Source of the DNA: a virus
DNA: 64,000 nucleotides
Virus record (IMG/VR): IMGVR_UViG_3300037475_000032
Span: 62,001 to 126,000 of that record
Strand: one strand, 5' to 3'
Within the stretch, counting starts at the first letter, position 1. Each line of letters starts with the position of its first letter. The notes beneath the pieces are model-generated. The model searched no databases and was not told the DNA's origin. It saw nothing but the letters and a program-made list of their open reading frames with translations. This document shows, one piece after another, positions 41,402-50,121 of this stretch. Position numbers and translations under genes: made by a program.

Positions 41402-41575
41402 ATGGCAACAGTAAGGCTCTCGGATCGAGAGACACCAAAGAGGGCTCCGAAGTGGTGCAAACGATGTGGACGTAAGCACAATCGCTTCGAGCCCTGTGGG
41501 CTAGTGGAGATCACTCGCACCGCCAAGAGCGGTCGTGAGGTGACACGCCTAGCTCTCCCAGCACAGGAGGCATAG
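41402..41575 (+). CDS. zinc-knuckle protein, 57 aa
   Basis: ATG at 41402 (GGAAGTGAAG upstream). CKRCGRKHNRFEPC forms a C-x2-C...C knuckle. Stop directly before the dNMP kinase gene, with GGAGG of that gene inside its end. Confidence 0.6.
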   Translation: MATVRLSDRETPKRAPKWCKRCGRKHNRFEPCGLVEITRTAKSGREVTRLALPAQEA

Positions 41576-42226
41576 ATGCAACTCATCGGAATCAACGGCT
41601 TCATGGGGTCGGGGAAGGACACGACCTACGGCTTCATCGCCAAGCACCACAGGGGCGCTTTGCGCGTGGCCTTCGCCGACAAGCTCAAGAGTATCGCGGC
41701 TCTGGCTATCGGATTCGATCCAGAGATCGACACACAGGGACTTGTCGATCTCATGAACGAGTGCAAGGAATCCTGGGACTTCGAGGTCACCAAGAGGCTT
41801 GCCACGATGCCGGGCGAGCAGGCGTGCATGGAAGTTACGCACTTCACCGGCCGTCAGTACCTCCAGTGGCTAGGAGCCAATGCCCGAGTCGTGTTCGGAG
41901 ACACCTTCTGGATCGATCAGGTACTCCCTCAGCCCTACGAGGTCTGGAAGGATCATCGTAAAAGCATCGACAACGACCGTGTACTGAGGGAACGCTACCC
42001 CGACACGGACCTTGTAGTCGTGACGGACGTGCGCTACCCTAACGAGGCGGAGCGCGTGCAGCAGCTTGGGGGAAGGGTCTGGGAGGTTGTGAGACCAGGG
42101 CTCACTAGCGATGGTCATAGCTCCGAGATCCCTCTGCCAAGGGAGCTAGTTGATACAGTGATTCAGAACGATGGAAGCCTGGCGGAACTGTCCGCTACGG
42201 TCAAGGAGGCGTTGGAGAATGGCTAG
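41576..42226 (+). CDS. deoxynucleoside monophosphate kinase
   Basis: T4 gp1-like enzyme that phosphorylates dNMPs to dNDPs. The P-loop GFMGSGKDT is at 9-17, the acceptor-site region has TGRQYLQWLGANARVVFG, and a conserved VVTDVRYPNEAE follows. At 216 residues it is normal for the family. It complements the ribonucleotide reductase and kinase genes of the phage. Confidence 0.87.
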   Translation: MQLIGINGFMGSGKDTTYGFIAKHHRGALRVAFADKLKSIAALAIGFDPEIDTQGLVDLMNECKESWDFEVTKRLATMPGEQACMEVTHFTGRQYLQWLGANARVVFGDTFWIDQVLPQPYEVWKDHRKSIDNDRVLRERYPDTDLVVVTDVRYPNEAERVQQLGGRVWEVVRPGLTSDGHSSEIPLPRELVDTVIQNDGSLAELSATVKEALENG

Positions 42227-42983
42227 AGAGGCACTACAGCTTGTTAGCAGGGCCGATATCACGGAACCGATTCCTCAGCCGCAGGCTGCTCCAAAGCTCA
42301 GGCTCGTGCCGTCGTCGGGCCACGATGGGAAGGCCAAGTTCGCTATCGACATTGATAGCATCCTCTACGACTTCTCGACTCCGGCTCGTGAGGCGTTCTT
42401 GAAGCTCTCGGAAACGACGGGAGACAGGGGCCTGCTTCGTGGCACGTACATCTCATGGGTCGAGTGGCGCACGCCAGCGGATGTCTGTGGCCTTGAGACA
42501 TGGATGGAGGTCATCTCCATGTGCCATGCCCCGGAGGTCATCTTGCGTCAGAAGCCCTTTGCGGGCGCAGTCGATACCCTCCAGGCATTGGTCAGCGAGG
42601 GCTACGATCTCATGTACTGCTCGAACCGCAATGAGGAAGCAGCAGACGCGACCCGTCAGTGGCTCCAGCAGGAGGGCTTCCCTCTTGGCGACCACGTTGA
42701 AGTGAGATGCACGATGGAGGACAAGTGCTCGTACCTGGCCGAGTGCCAGTACATCATCGATGATCGTCCCAAGACCCTCATTGACTTCATCCATTCACCC
42801 AACTGGGACCAGGCGAAGGGCGAGCGCAAGGGCCTGTCGATCATGTACGAGTACAACCGTGCTCTGACCGACATCCCGAACATCTTCCTTTCACCCACAT
42901 GGGCGGGATTGGCCGGATGGTTGGTCCGCAAGGGCTTCCTCCCCACGCCGCCACACACTGCATTGGAGACACATGCCGGATAG
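42219..42983 (+). CDS. HAD-family phosphatase, 5'-nucleotidase-like
   Basis: 254 residues from the ATG overlapping the kinase end. Catalytic D44-x-D46 in FAIDIDSILYDF, threonine/serine motif LMYCSNRNEEAADATRQWL, and a late IIDDRPKTLIDF with paired Asp. Deoxynucleotide 5'-phosphatases and polynucleotide 3'-phosphatases share this architecture; the adjacent dNMP kinase favours nucleotides, and the nearby PNK-like gene favours a 3'-end role. Undecided. Confidence 0.75.
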   Translation: MAREALQLVSRADITEPIPQPQAAPKLRLVPSSGHDGKAKFAIDIDSILYDFSTPAREAFLKLSETTGDRGLLRGTYISWVEWRTPADVCGLETWMEVISMCHAPEVILRQKPFAGAVDTLQALVSEGYDLMYCSNRNEEAADATRQWLQQEGFPLGDHVEVRCTMEDKCSYLAECQYIIDDRPKTLIDFIHSPNWDQAKGERKGLSIMYEYNRALTDIPNIFLSPTWAGLAGWLVRKGFLPTPPHTALETHAG

Positions 42984-43212
42984 CGATACCCCTAACCCCA
43001 ACCTAGAGACGATCCCAGTCCTCGTACCTCACTTGGAGACGCTTCTCTCCACTTTGGAAAGAGCGCTCAACAAGAGCATGGCCGAGGATTTGGTCGAACA
43101 CTACAGGACCCAGCGAGGACGTAACCCTCAGCAGTCCGCTATCACCACTGCACTCGACAAGGCAGTCCAGCGCGTAGCCGGATACCTGGGAGTCCAAGAG
43201 GATTATGAGTGA
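42973..43212 (+). CDS. hypothetical protein, 79 aa
   Basis: Helical small protein (LETLLSTLERALNKSMAEDLVEH). Overlaps genes on both sides by 8-11 bases. Function unknown. Confidence 0.6.
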   Translation: MPDSDTPNPNLETIPVLVPHLETLLSTLERALNKSMAEDLVEHYRTQRGRNPQQSAITTALDKAVQRVAGYLGVQEDYE

Positions 43213-43552
43213 CTTTCCGGCTGATAGCCATTTCTCTCAGGCTATAGAGGCAGAGAGAAGGGCGCATCCTCTCCAAGTTGTTCACCCATCTGAGGCTCCG
43301 CGTGATCCTTACGACGATCAGATCAAGGTCGGGCGCACGGAGCTTGAAAGCTGGTACAACGAGGTGAATGATCTGGTCCGCAGGTTGGGTGTGAGCACCA
43401 GCACAGGCTCACAGCAGCCCCGTAGGGACTCCCAGAAGCGCGCACAAAGGGCTTCGAGCAGCCAAGGAGGGGGAAGGGCCTCTATGGACACGACGGAGCT
43501 TCACGAGCGCCTGACGGATCACCGTAACGCCCTCTACCGCTATCTCCACTAG
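43205..43552 (+). CDS. hypothetical protein, 115 aa
   Basis: Contains a helical ELESWYNEVNDLVRRLGV, then a Ser/Gln/Arg-rich low-complexity stretch and a final helix. ATG overlaps the upstream gene. Function unknown. Confidence 0.6.
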   Translation: MSDFPADSHFSQAIEAERRAHPLQVVHPSEAPRDPYDDQIKVGRTELESWYNEVNDLVRRLGVSTSTGSQQPRRDSQKRAQRASSSQGGGRASMDTTELHERLTDHRNALYRYLH

Positions 43553-43569
43553 GCTGCTATCCTACCCGC

Positions 43570-44043
43570 ATGGCAGCGAAGCTATTCATCCTCGTAGGCG
43601 TCCCCGGATGCGGCAAGAGCACATGGGCCAGAAGGGTCCTTGGTGGCGTGCATGTAAGCAGCGATGAAATCCGTCAGGAGCTATTCGGAGACGAGTACAA
43701 CGCCAAGCAGAACCAGCAGGTCTTCGAGCGTTTCTACAAGGAAATCGACAAGTTCCTCCTGACCGGCATCAACGTCATCGCCGATGCTACCAACCTGAAC
43801 AGCTTCGCTCGCACTGAGCTACGTCGCATCGCCGACATAGTAGGGTGCGAGACTCACTTGTTCTTCTTCACCAACGTTGAGCAGGCGCTTCTTCGCAACG
43901 CCGAGAGAGACGGGGAGCAGCATGGTTCCAAACGAGTCCCCAACGAGGGCATGACGCTCATGCTGGAGAAGTACGAACTTGCGAGACGCGATATCCCACT
44001 GGAGTCGTACAACTCTGTCACCTACATAGGAAGCGTGTCATGA
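43570..44043 (+). CDS. pnk: polynucleotide-kinase-like P-loop kinase
   Basis: 157 residues: P-loop GVPGCGKST (10-18), VSSDEIRQELFGDEYNAKQNQQVFERF (lid/acceptor region) and NVIADATNLN, the signature of the PNKP-type 5' kinase domain. No fused phosphatase. It could re-phosphorylate 5'-OH ends of cleaved tRNA or DNA. TATCCT ends 6 bases before the ATG, suggesting its own leaderless transcript. Confidence 0.78.
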   Translation: MAAKLFILVGVPGCGKSTWARRVLGGVHVSSDEIRQELFGDEYNAKQNQQVFERFYKEIDKFLLTGINVIADATNLNSFARTELRRIADIVGCETHLFFFTNVEQALLRNAERDGEQHGSKRVPNEGMTLMLEKYELARRDIPLESYNSVTYIGSVS

Positions 44044-44348
44044 ACCCACAGCAGCCGAGCCTCAGTGAAAACCTCATCCACGCCCTAGAAGGACTCCCCA
44101 AGTTCGCTCTCAGCTATGTCGTGGGCTTCATCGTCATCGCTATCACCGATGTCATCGTGACGAGCTTGGCGGTAGGGTGCGTATTCCTTGGTATGCTCAC
44201 GAGCCCCTTGGTGGCTCTCACAGCCTTCTTCCTCATCTACGCTGTCATTCGCACGCTCAATGGGGTCGGTAACTCAATCAGCAGTGCTGGTAACATGGTG
44301 GCACAGGCCCACTTGCAGGGCGGGTTGCAGCAGACTTCCCACCAGTAG
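44040..44348 (+). CDS. membrane protein, 102 aa
   Basis: Two long hydrophobic spans (LSYVVGFIVIAITDVIVTSLAV, GCVFLGMLTSPLVALTAFFLIYA) joined by a short turn, then a polar C-terminal tail. ATG overlaps the kinase stop (ATGA). Holin-like topology, but far from the endolysin; role unknown. Confidence 0.68.
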   Translation: MNPQQPSLSENLIHALEGLPKFALSYVVGFIVIAITDVIVTSLAVGCVFLGMLTSPLVALTAFFLIYAVIRTLNGVGNSISSAGNMVAQAHLQGGLQQTSHQ

Positions 44349-44404
44349 CAAGCCCGTAATGGGTGAAAGGTACTCCGCTTATTTGACAGAAAGACAGACA
44401 TGAC

Positions 44405-45040
44405 ATGCCCCCCCGAATTCCAGACAACACCCGAGTCAAGCTGCGAGATGGAATCAATCCCGAACTCTACGATGGATTTGGGCTTGCAGGGAACGAGGGA
44501 TGGATTAGGAAGCACCAGGGCGACCGCTACGGGCCGGAACAGGTGTTCATCCAATGGGACAAGGACCATTGGTCCTACAACGGGGCACAGGATAAGTGGA
44601 CGTGGGAGGATCACTTCGACATAGTTGAGGAACCAATGACTGACCAGACACCAACCAGACAAGAGCAGTTGAAGGACTTGATGGGAGCCTTCACGGATTC
44701 TCTCCTAGAGATCGTGGGAGAGGGTGAGCCGACCCCTGCTCAGACCGATGTGCCGCCAGCCCCCGAGGCAGGACAGGAGCAGGCACCTTCCTACGGCGAC
44801 ATCCTCAAGTCCGCCATCAAGGCCAGTGCCGACGCTGAGTCGTTCTTCGTGATTGCTATTCGCAAGGACGACGATGAGGGTGTCATCTACCCGCTCGTCT
44901 ACCACGCTTCACAGACGCCCGAGGCCAGCCTGATTGCGCAGCTACAGCTATCGCACGTAGCTTCCAGCTTCCATGCAAAGCTCATCGGCGAGGCTCTACA
45001 GGCTGTTAGTGAGCCCGGCGAGGACGAGAGTGGCGACTAG
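44405..45040 (+). CDS. hypothetical protein, 211 aa
   Basis: Two parts: residues 1-75 a Trp-rich beta domain (WIRKHQGDRYGPEQVFIQWDKDHW), then a Pro/Gln linker and an alpha/beta part. Function unknown. Confidence 0.65.
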   Translation: MPPRIPDNTRVKLRDGINPELYDGFGLAGNEGWIRKHQGDRYGPEQVFIQWDKDHWSYNGAQDKWTWEDHFDIVEEPMTDQTPTRQEQLKDLMGAFTDSLLEIVGEGEPTPAQTDVPPAPEAGQEQAPSYGDILKSAIKASADAESFFVIAIRKDDDEGVIYPLVYHASQTPEASLIAQLQLSHVASSFHAKLIGEALQAVSEPGEDESGD

Positions 45041-45187
45041 ATGGCTTGCAGCATCACGCTTACAGACAAGGCGTCCTTCCGCACTTGTGACGACGGGCAT
45101 GTTCACTGCACTCGCTGTGGACGCATCGCTCGTAGGTTTCGCAAGGGCCTGACCTGCGGCTTTGGCTGCAAGCCTCCTAAGAGGTAG
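45041..45187 (+). CDS. small cysteine-rich basic protein, 48 aa
   Basis: Starts right after the upstream stop. Contains CTRCGR and, later, LTCGFGCK, a four-cysteine zinc-knuckle arrangement in a Lys/Arg-rich background. It is followed after 2 bases by the next gene. Confidence 0.5.
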   Translation: MACSITLTDKASFRTCDDGHVHCTRCGRIARRFRKGLTCGFGCKPPKR

Positions 45188-45189
45188 AG

Positions 45190-45408
45190 ATGAGCGAGCG
45201 TAAGGCAGGTGATATCTGCGAGACTTGCTTGCCCCGATGGAAGCACCGCAAGGTGCCTGGCAAGAAGCTCGTTGAGCTACCAACCCCCACGGAGCTAGGG
45301 TTGAAGGTAGTGGTCTGCCCGTACTGCGATGGCTCGGTCATCGTTGCGTTCGCCAACAAGCCCGATAACAAGTTCATTCCCGAGCCTGAGCCGGATGAGG
45401 ACGAGTAG
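45190..45408 (+). CDS. zinc-ribbon protein, 72 aa
   Basis: CETCLPRWKH near residue 10 and VCPYCDGS near 43, a two-knuckle ribbon, then an acidic tail. Translationally coupled with the genes on either side. Confidence 0.6.
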   Translation: MSERKAGDICETCLPRWKHRKVPGKKLVELPTPTELGLKVVVCPYCDGSVIVAFANKPDNKFIPEPEPDEDE

Positions 45409-46203
45409 ATGAACTTGACGATCCAAGACGGTCAGCTAGCCAATAGCCCCCAGGAGGGTGAAGCTCTGCGATACGCCGGATACGTCAAGTGCTCTACGCC
45501 GAACTGCAACTTCTTCATCAGCCCACAGTCTGAGCAAGCTATACTGGAGCACAATGGTTACTACACCTGCCCGAAGTGCCAGCGATCCTATGACCTACAG
45601 CAGAACCTACCGTGGCACGGAGCCCCCGAAGAGAGTGGGAACTTCGCCCTTGGTAGGGGGGGTGGAGGAACCCGCATTGGCCTAGACATGACTGAACAAG
45701 CTCAGATCGGCGAGGATCTAATCCGCGACCAGAAAGAGCTACCCGGCTACGGCCAGATCATTTGGTGGCACGAGGGAGCAGCCAACACGCCATCACCTCT
45801 CGATGGTGCGACTCGTGACTGGGGCATCGAGGTCAAGACGCTCGGCTACGACGCCATGCACCACCGCTTCATCCCTGGCCGTGAACAGGAGAAGGAAGCG
45901 AAGAACAACCAGGCGGCGGAAATGGGACTCAAGGGAATCCTTGGAGTCCTTGTGCTGCTTGACTATCGCCGCTCCATGGCAGACATCTATGTCAAGGAGA
46001 TGCCCCTCCAGACGTGGCTCAACAACCAGGGCAAGCCACAGACGGGAGTTGCCGCTTTTCGCAAGAATACGGCAACTCATTTGCTTGAGGAAATCCCCTT
46101 CAAGAACCCGTTCATGGACCCCTCCAACCCTTCACCTGGACCGGCGCAAGAGCACGCCTCACCCTTCGCCCAAGCAGAGCAACAGGAGCCAGTTCCCTTC
46201 TAG
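45409..46203 (+). CDS. PD-(D/E)XK-like nuclease with zinc ribbon, 264 aa
   Basis: Residues 28-60 carry two CxxC pairs (CSTPNC, CPKC). The core has a helix at about 90-110, then SPLDGATRDWGIEVKTLG (about 127-144): an Asp followed by E-V-K, as in restriction-like nucleases. A C-terminal Pro-rich tail follows. It may be a packaging-linked or homing nuclease. Confidence 0.6.
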   Translation: MNLTIQDGQLANSPQEGEALRYAGYVKCSTPNCNFFISPQSEQAILEHNGYYTCPKCQRSYDLQQNLPWHGAPEESGNFALGRGGGGTRIGLDMTEQAQIGEDLIRDQKELPGYGQIIWWHEGAANTPSPLDGATRDWGIEVKTLGYDAMHHRFIPGREQEKEAKNNQAAEMGLKGILGVLVLLDYRRSMADIYVKEMPLQTWLNNQGKPQTGVAAFRKNTATHLLEEIPFKNPFMDPSNPSPGPAQEHASPFAQAEQQEPVPF

Positions 46204-46209
46204 GGAGTA

Positions 46210-49200
46210 ATGTATATGTGGGACCCGAACAGCATCAGTCAGGATCAGTTGCACGAATACCGCAACGCCGCTGAATCGGCATGGGGCGATGACACACGTC
46301 ATCCTGACTTCGTAGGGCACCCAGACCCAAGTGCGGGCCAGTGCTACGTCACGTCCAAGTGGCTCACGGGCGAGCTTGGCGGTCATGTTGGGTTGAAGAA
46401 TGGTCATTACTTCTGGGTCTCACCGGACAAGAGCCACGTCATTGATCTGACCGGCGATCAGTTCTCTAGTCCACCACCTTCGGGCAGGATGAACTTCCTG
46501 GACGGCCAGCCCGTGGATTCAGAGGACGAAGCCTATGAGCCCGAGACACGCGGATGGCGACCAGGACCCATCATGTTCAAGCGTGCTAATCACCCGCTCT
46601 ACAAGGGATTCAGGATCAAGGCCGATCCTCAGCCTCCGCAGGATCAGAGAGATTGGGAAGACCTGGAACAGTCACCTCGCATCAACGACCGTCTCCAGCG
46701 CTTCACTCGTCGTGCGAACGCTGCTCTCACCAATCCCACGAGTCGCACAGCCGATCTCATGGGAATCGGGAACCCGATGAGTGAACCGCAGGCAGAAGAG
46801 GATCTGAACCAGCGTTACCTTCACGATACAATGAGTGATCTGCAAATGACGCAGGAACCAATCGACCGAGAGTACAAGTTCTTCTATGGACACGGACAAC
46901 TACACGTATCACCCGTTCATTCTCACGACGAACTCCGAGATCACTCTGGGACATCCCCTGACGAGAACGGACCAATCGCCGTGGGTTACGTTCATGTTCA
47001 CGGAGGAGATGCTGTTTGGTCTATTGAGACTAACGTTGCCGCTCGCGGACTCGTTCGCGTCCTTAAGGACTACAGCAAGACTGTGGGTTGGAAATGGAAC
47101 GGAGTGGTTGGAGGCGACGGAGCACCCATCCATGATGACTTCGGCGCTACGAAGTCTATGTGGTACAAGGCCAACGCTGATGGAGAGGTACAGATCGCAG
47201 ATGGACCTTTCCGAGGAGCCTCCCGCATCGACATCGTTGGCAGGACCGCCCATTATGCTCGATCCGCGTCTACCAGCAGTTATGGCGATGCTCTCAGAGA
47301 ATGGGCCGACGACTTCGGATACCGCCTAGCCGAGTACCCAGGCGGCACGGACATGACCGACCGCACAAAGAACTGGGAGGACTTGGAGCTTCACAACAAC
47401 TCCGACCCCGAATGGGACCCGGAGAAGGCATACGACGGAGCGCCTATTGGTCCTCTCACATGCGGCACATGCGGCTTCGAGGCACCTGACTTCAATACCC
47501 TCATCCTCCATCGCAGACTGCACGAGGGAGAGGACGAAGACCGCATCCAGGATGGTCACTTCCCGACGCTCAACGACCGTGACGATACGCTACCGCTTAG
47601 GCGCAGGAACGTCAACCCTACGGCGTCACCTCTTGCCTCTTTCCGCGAAGCATCAGTGGTGGATGGCTTCGACCTGTACGCGAGCCTGTGGGGATACGAC
47701 CGTGACGAGGGATTGCGCTTCTACGGTGGTTACCTGAATGGTCAACTTCTCGGCTACGGGGTCGTGCGTCCCGGCGATGATGGAGCCGAGGTCGTCATGA
47801 TCCACTCATCCATCCCCAACGTCGGCATCGGTACGGTACTCGCTGAGAAGATCAAGCAGCACTACCCGGTTCTGACCACGCACGCCGATAGTCCCGAGGG
47901 CGAACGCCTTGCCAAGCGCATGGGGATGGTCAATGTCGAGGGTCAGCTATACAAGTGGGCCGCAGGCGAAGAACCGAAGGACATGATCCAGGCCCCCGTC
48001 CCGTTTATCTACGACATCCAGCAAGACCACATCACCACGGGTCATCCGGGCATGAAGACATCGGACATCATGGGCCAGTTCACGCCCGGTGGTATAGTTG
48101 AGGGCTACTACGAGCCGGGCGGCAAGGTGGTCATCAACACGTCCACCAACATGCCGTACAGCACGTACCACATGATGCAGCTATGGTATTGGACGCACCC
48201 ACAAATGCAAATCGTCGGCCTTGAACTAGAAGACCAGCAGGGCAAGAGGCAGAAGCTAGCGGCTACTGAGATCGGCCCCTACCTCAAGACGCTCGTGGGA
48301 ACCGACGCCGCTGCATGGAACGCCTACCAGGCGCTACGCAATGCAGGCGGGAAGGTCTATGCCGTAGGTGGCGCAGTACGCGATGCTCTGCTTGGCAAGG
48401 ACCCCAAGGATATTGACCTGATGGTCTCCGGCGTTCCGCCCGAGCAGGTCTCTCATGTCCTTGAACAGCTTCCTGGCCGCGTAGACTTGACTGGTAAGCG
48501 CTTCGGTGTCTACCGCTACAAGACAAAGGGTCAAGAGGTCGAGATTGCTCTGCCACGCGAGGACACCTACGATGGTGAGCGTCGCGGTCAGGGCAAGATC
48601 ACCGTTGATCCTAGCCTTCCGGTTGAGGATGACCTAAGGCGTCGTGACTTTACTGTCAACAGCATGGCCGTGGATCTTGACACAGGTAAGCTCATCGACC
48701 CATACGGAGGCGAGAAGGATGCCGAGTCCCACACGCTTAGAACCACTCACCCTTCGTCCTTCGAGGAGGACCCAACTCGCCTTGTACGTGCGCTTGTGGC
48801 TTCTTCCCGCCACGGTCTGGTTCCAGACGAGAGGACCCGTCAGGAGATGGCAGAGAACGCATCGCGCCTCGACCGTGAGTCCCCCGATGCCCTTAAGCAG
48901 CAGCTAGACAAGCTGCTTGAAAGCCCCAATCCGGCAGGGGCACTCAGACTAGCCCATGACACAGGTGTCCTGCGTCATCTATTCCCTGAGGTCGATGCGA
49001 ACTTCGACTACGATCAGAACAACACGCATCACTCATACTCGCTGGGTGAGCACTCACTGAACGTGCTCGACAACGCGAGTCGTCTGACTACGGACCCAGA
49101 TCTTCGTCTCGCTGCCCTGCTCCACGATCAGGGCAAGCCGGACTCGGCATGGGTAGACCCGGAGAAGGGCACGACTCACTACTACGAAAAGTTCATCGAC

Positions 49201-49701
49201 GGCCAGCCTGTAGGAGCCGATCACGCACAGGTGGGAGCCGACATGGCCGAGAAGCGCCTGCGCGAGACCTACAACTTCCCGGTGGCTCGCATCCGTCGTG
49301 TGCGTGAACTGATTGAACACCACATGTTCCCGGCCTTCTCGTCACCCAAGGGCGCACGCAAGTTCCTCAACCGTGTAGGCGACCACGCTGACGATCTCCT
49401 TACGCTGCGCGAAGCCGACATGACCGGCAAGGGGCAGAGCGAGGAGGAAGTCGCTGAAAGGACCAGCGCCGATAGGATGCGCAATCTCGTGGAGCAGGCC
49501 CGTCAGGCAGGCGCACCCACAGATCAGTCGTCCCTCAGTCTCAACGGCAACGACATTGTTGGCATGGGAGTGAAGCCCGGACCACAGGTCGGGCAGATCC
49601 TCCGCCAGTTGACCAATGATGTGGTTGAGGAACCGCAGTTGAACGACAGAGACGCCCTCACTCAGCGAGCACAGGAGTACATCAATGCACTTCCAGCATA
49701 G
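46210..49701 (+). CDS. multidomain protein with C-terminal tRNA nucleotidyltransferase and HD domain
   Basis: 1163 residues. N-terminal two thirds: an uncharacterised domain (1-200), a second domain (200-390), a C2H2-type finger CGTCGFEAPDFNTLILHRRLH (about 418-438) and a GNAT acetyltransferase-like region (about 475-590, NVGIGTVLAEKI). From about 697 the class II tRNA nucleotidyltransferase starts: GGAVRD (720-725), the two catalytic Asp of DID (734-736), the RRRDFTVNSMAVD motif (about 810-822), and the helical poly(A)-polymerase-like region. An HD phosphohydrolase domain follows, H972-D973 in LLHDQGKP. This is the layout of a bacterial CCA-adding enzyme. The large N-terminal fusion is unusual. 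Confidence 0.83.
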   Translation: MYMWDPNSISQDQLHEYRNAAESAWGDDTRHPDFVGHPDPSAGQCYVTSKWLTGELGGHVGLKNGHYFWVSPDKSHVIDLTGDQFSSPPPSGRMNFLDGQPVDSEDEAYEPETRGWRPGPIMFKRANHPLYKGFRIKADPQPPQDQRDWEDLEQSPRINDRLQRFTRRANAALTNPTSRTADLMGIGNPMSEPQAEEDLNQRYLHDTMSDLQMTQEPIDREYKFFYGHGQLHVSPVHSHDELRDHSGTSPDENGPIAVGYVHVHGGDAVWSIETNVAARGLVRVLKDYSKTVGWKWNGVVGGDGAPIHDDFGATKSMWYKANADGEVQIADGPFRGASRIDIVGRTAHYARSASTSSYGDALREWADDFGYRLAEYPGGTDMTDRTKNWEDLELHNNSDPEWDPEKAYDGAPIGPLTCGTCGFEAPDFNTLILHRRLHEGEDEDRIQDGHFPTLNDRDDTLPLRRRNVNPTASPLASFREASVVDGFDLYASLWGYDRDEGLRFYGGYLNGQLLGYGVVRPGDDGAEVVMIHSSIPNVGIGTVLAEKIKQHYPVLTTHADSPEGERLAKRMGMVNVEGQLYKWAAGEEPKDMIQAPVPFIYDIQQDHITTGHPGMKTSDIMGQFTPGGIVEGYYEPGGKVVINTSTNMPYSTYHMMQLWYWTHPQMQIVGLELEDQQGKRQKLAATEIGPYLKTLVGTDAAAWNAYQALRNAGGKVYAVGGAVRDALLGKDPKDIDLMVSGVPPEQVSHVLEQLPGRVDLTGKRFGVYRYKTKGQEVEIALPREDTYDGERRGQGKITVDPSLPVEDDLRRRDFTVNSMAVDLDTGKLIDPYGGEKDAESHTLRTTHPSSFEEDPTRLVRALVASSRHGLVPDERTRQEMAENASRLDRESPDALKQQLDKLLESPNPAGALRLAHDTGVLRHLFPEVDANFDYDQNNTHHSYSLGEHSLNVLDNASRLTTDPDLRLAALLHDQGKPDSAWVDPEKGTTHYYEKFIDGQPVGADHAQVGADMAEKRLRETYNFPVARIRRVRELIEHHMFPAFSSPKGARKFLNRVGDHADDLLTLREADMTGKGQSEEEVAERTSADRMRNLVEQARQAGAPTDQSSLSLNGNDIVGMGVKPGPQVGQILRQLTNDVVEEPQLNDRDALTQRAQEYINALPA

Positions 49702-49730
49702 ACCACTCGACACGCCGGATGTGGATAAAG

Positions 49731-49919
49731 ATGACAGACCAAAGAAGTGAGCCTATCCTAATTCCTCGTCCGCTCAAGCCGGACGTTCTCTGCTTTGGTA
49801 TCAAGCGAGCCGGACAGACAGTCATCTTCTACAACGAGGATCGTGAGATCCCCGACGCACCCCATCCTGACACGATCCCCAAGTTGCCTCAGAGCATCTT
49901 CATCATGGAGAACGAATGA
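49731..49919 (+). CDS. small protein, 62 aa
   Basis: ATG at 49731 (an in-frame ATG at 49719 is possible). Beta-rich and acidic: PRPLKPDVLCFGIKRAGQTVIFYNEDRE. Function unknown. Confidence 0.5.
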   Translation: MTDQRSEPILIPRPLKPDVLCFGIKRAGQTVIFYNEDREIPDAPHPDTIPKLPQSIFIMENE

Positions 49920-50113
49920 TGCCCAAGCTGGAGTTTCACGATTACATCGCTATGTGCGAAGATCCAGAGACGGGTCAGAAAGCCACTTTTCGCTTCCGAG
50001 CAAGCTCAGATGCACACGCCGATAGGGAGGCTCGTGATGGCTGGTTTGGCCTTCTAGCACCGCCTCCTAAGGAGCGCTGGGAAGCATTGAAGGTAGACGT
50101 AGCTAGGGTGTAA
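49916..50113 (+). CDS. small protein, 65 aa
   Basis: Start overlaps the previous TGA. Contains FRFRASSDAHADREARDGWFG. Function unknown. Confidence 0.5.
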   Translation: MMPKLEFHDYIAMCEDPETGQKATFRFRASSDAHADREARDGWFGLLAPPPKERWEALKVDVARV

Positions 50114-50121
50114 TACGTGCA

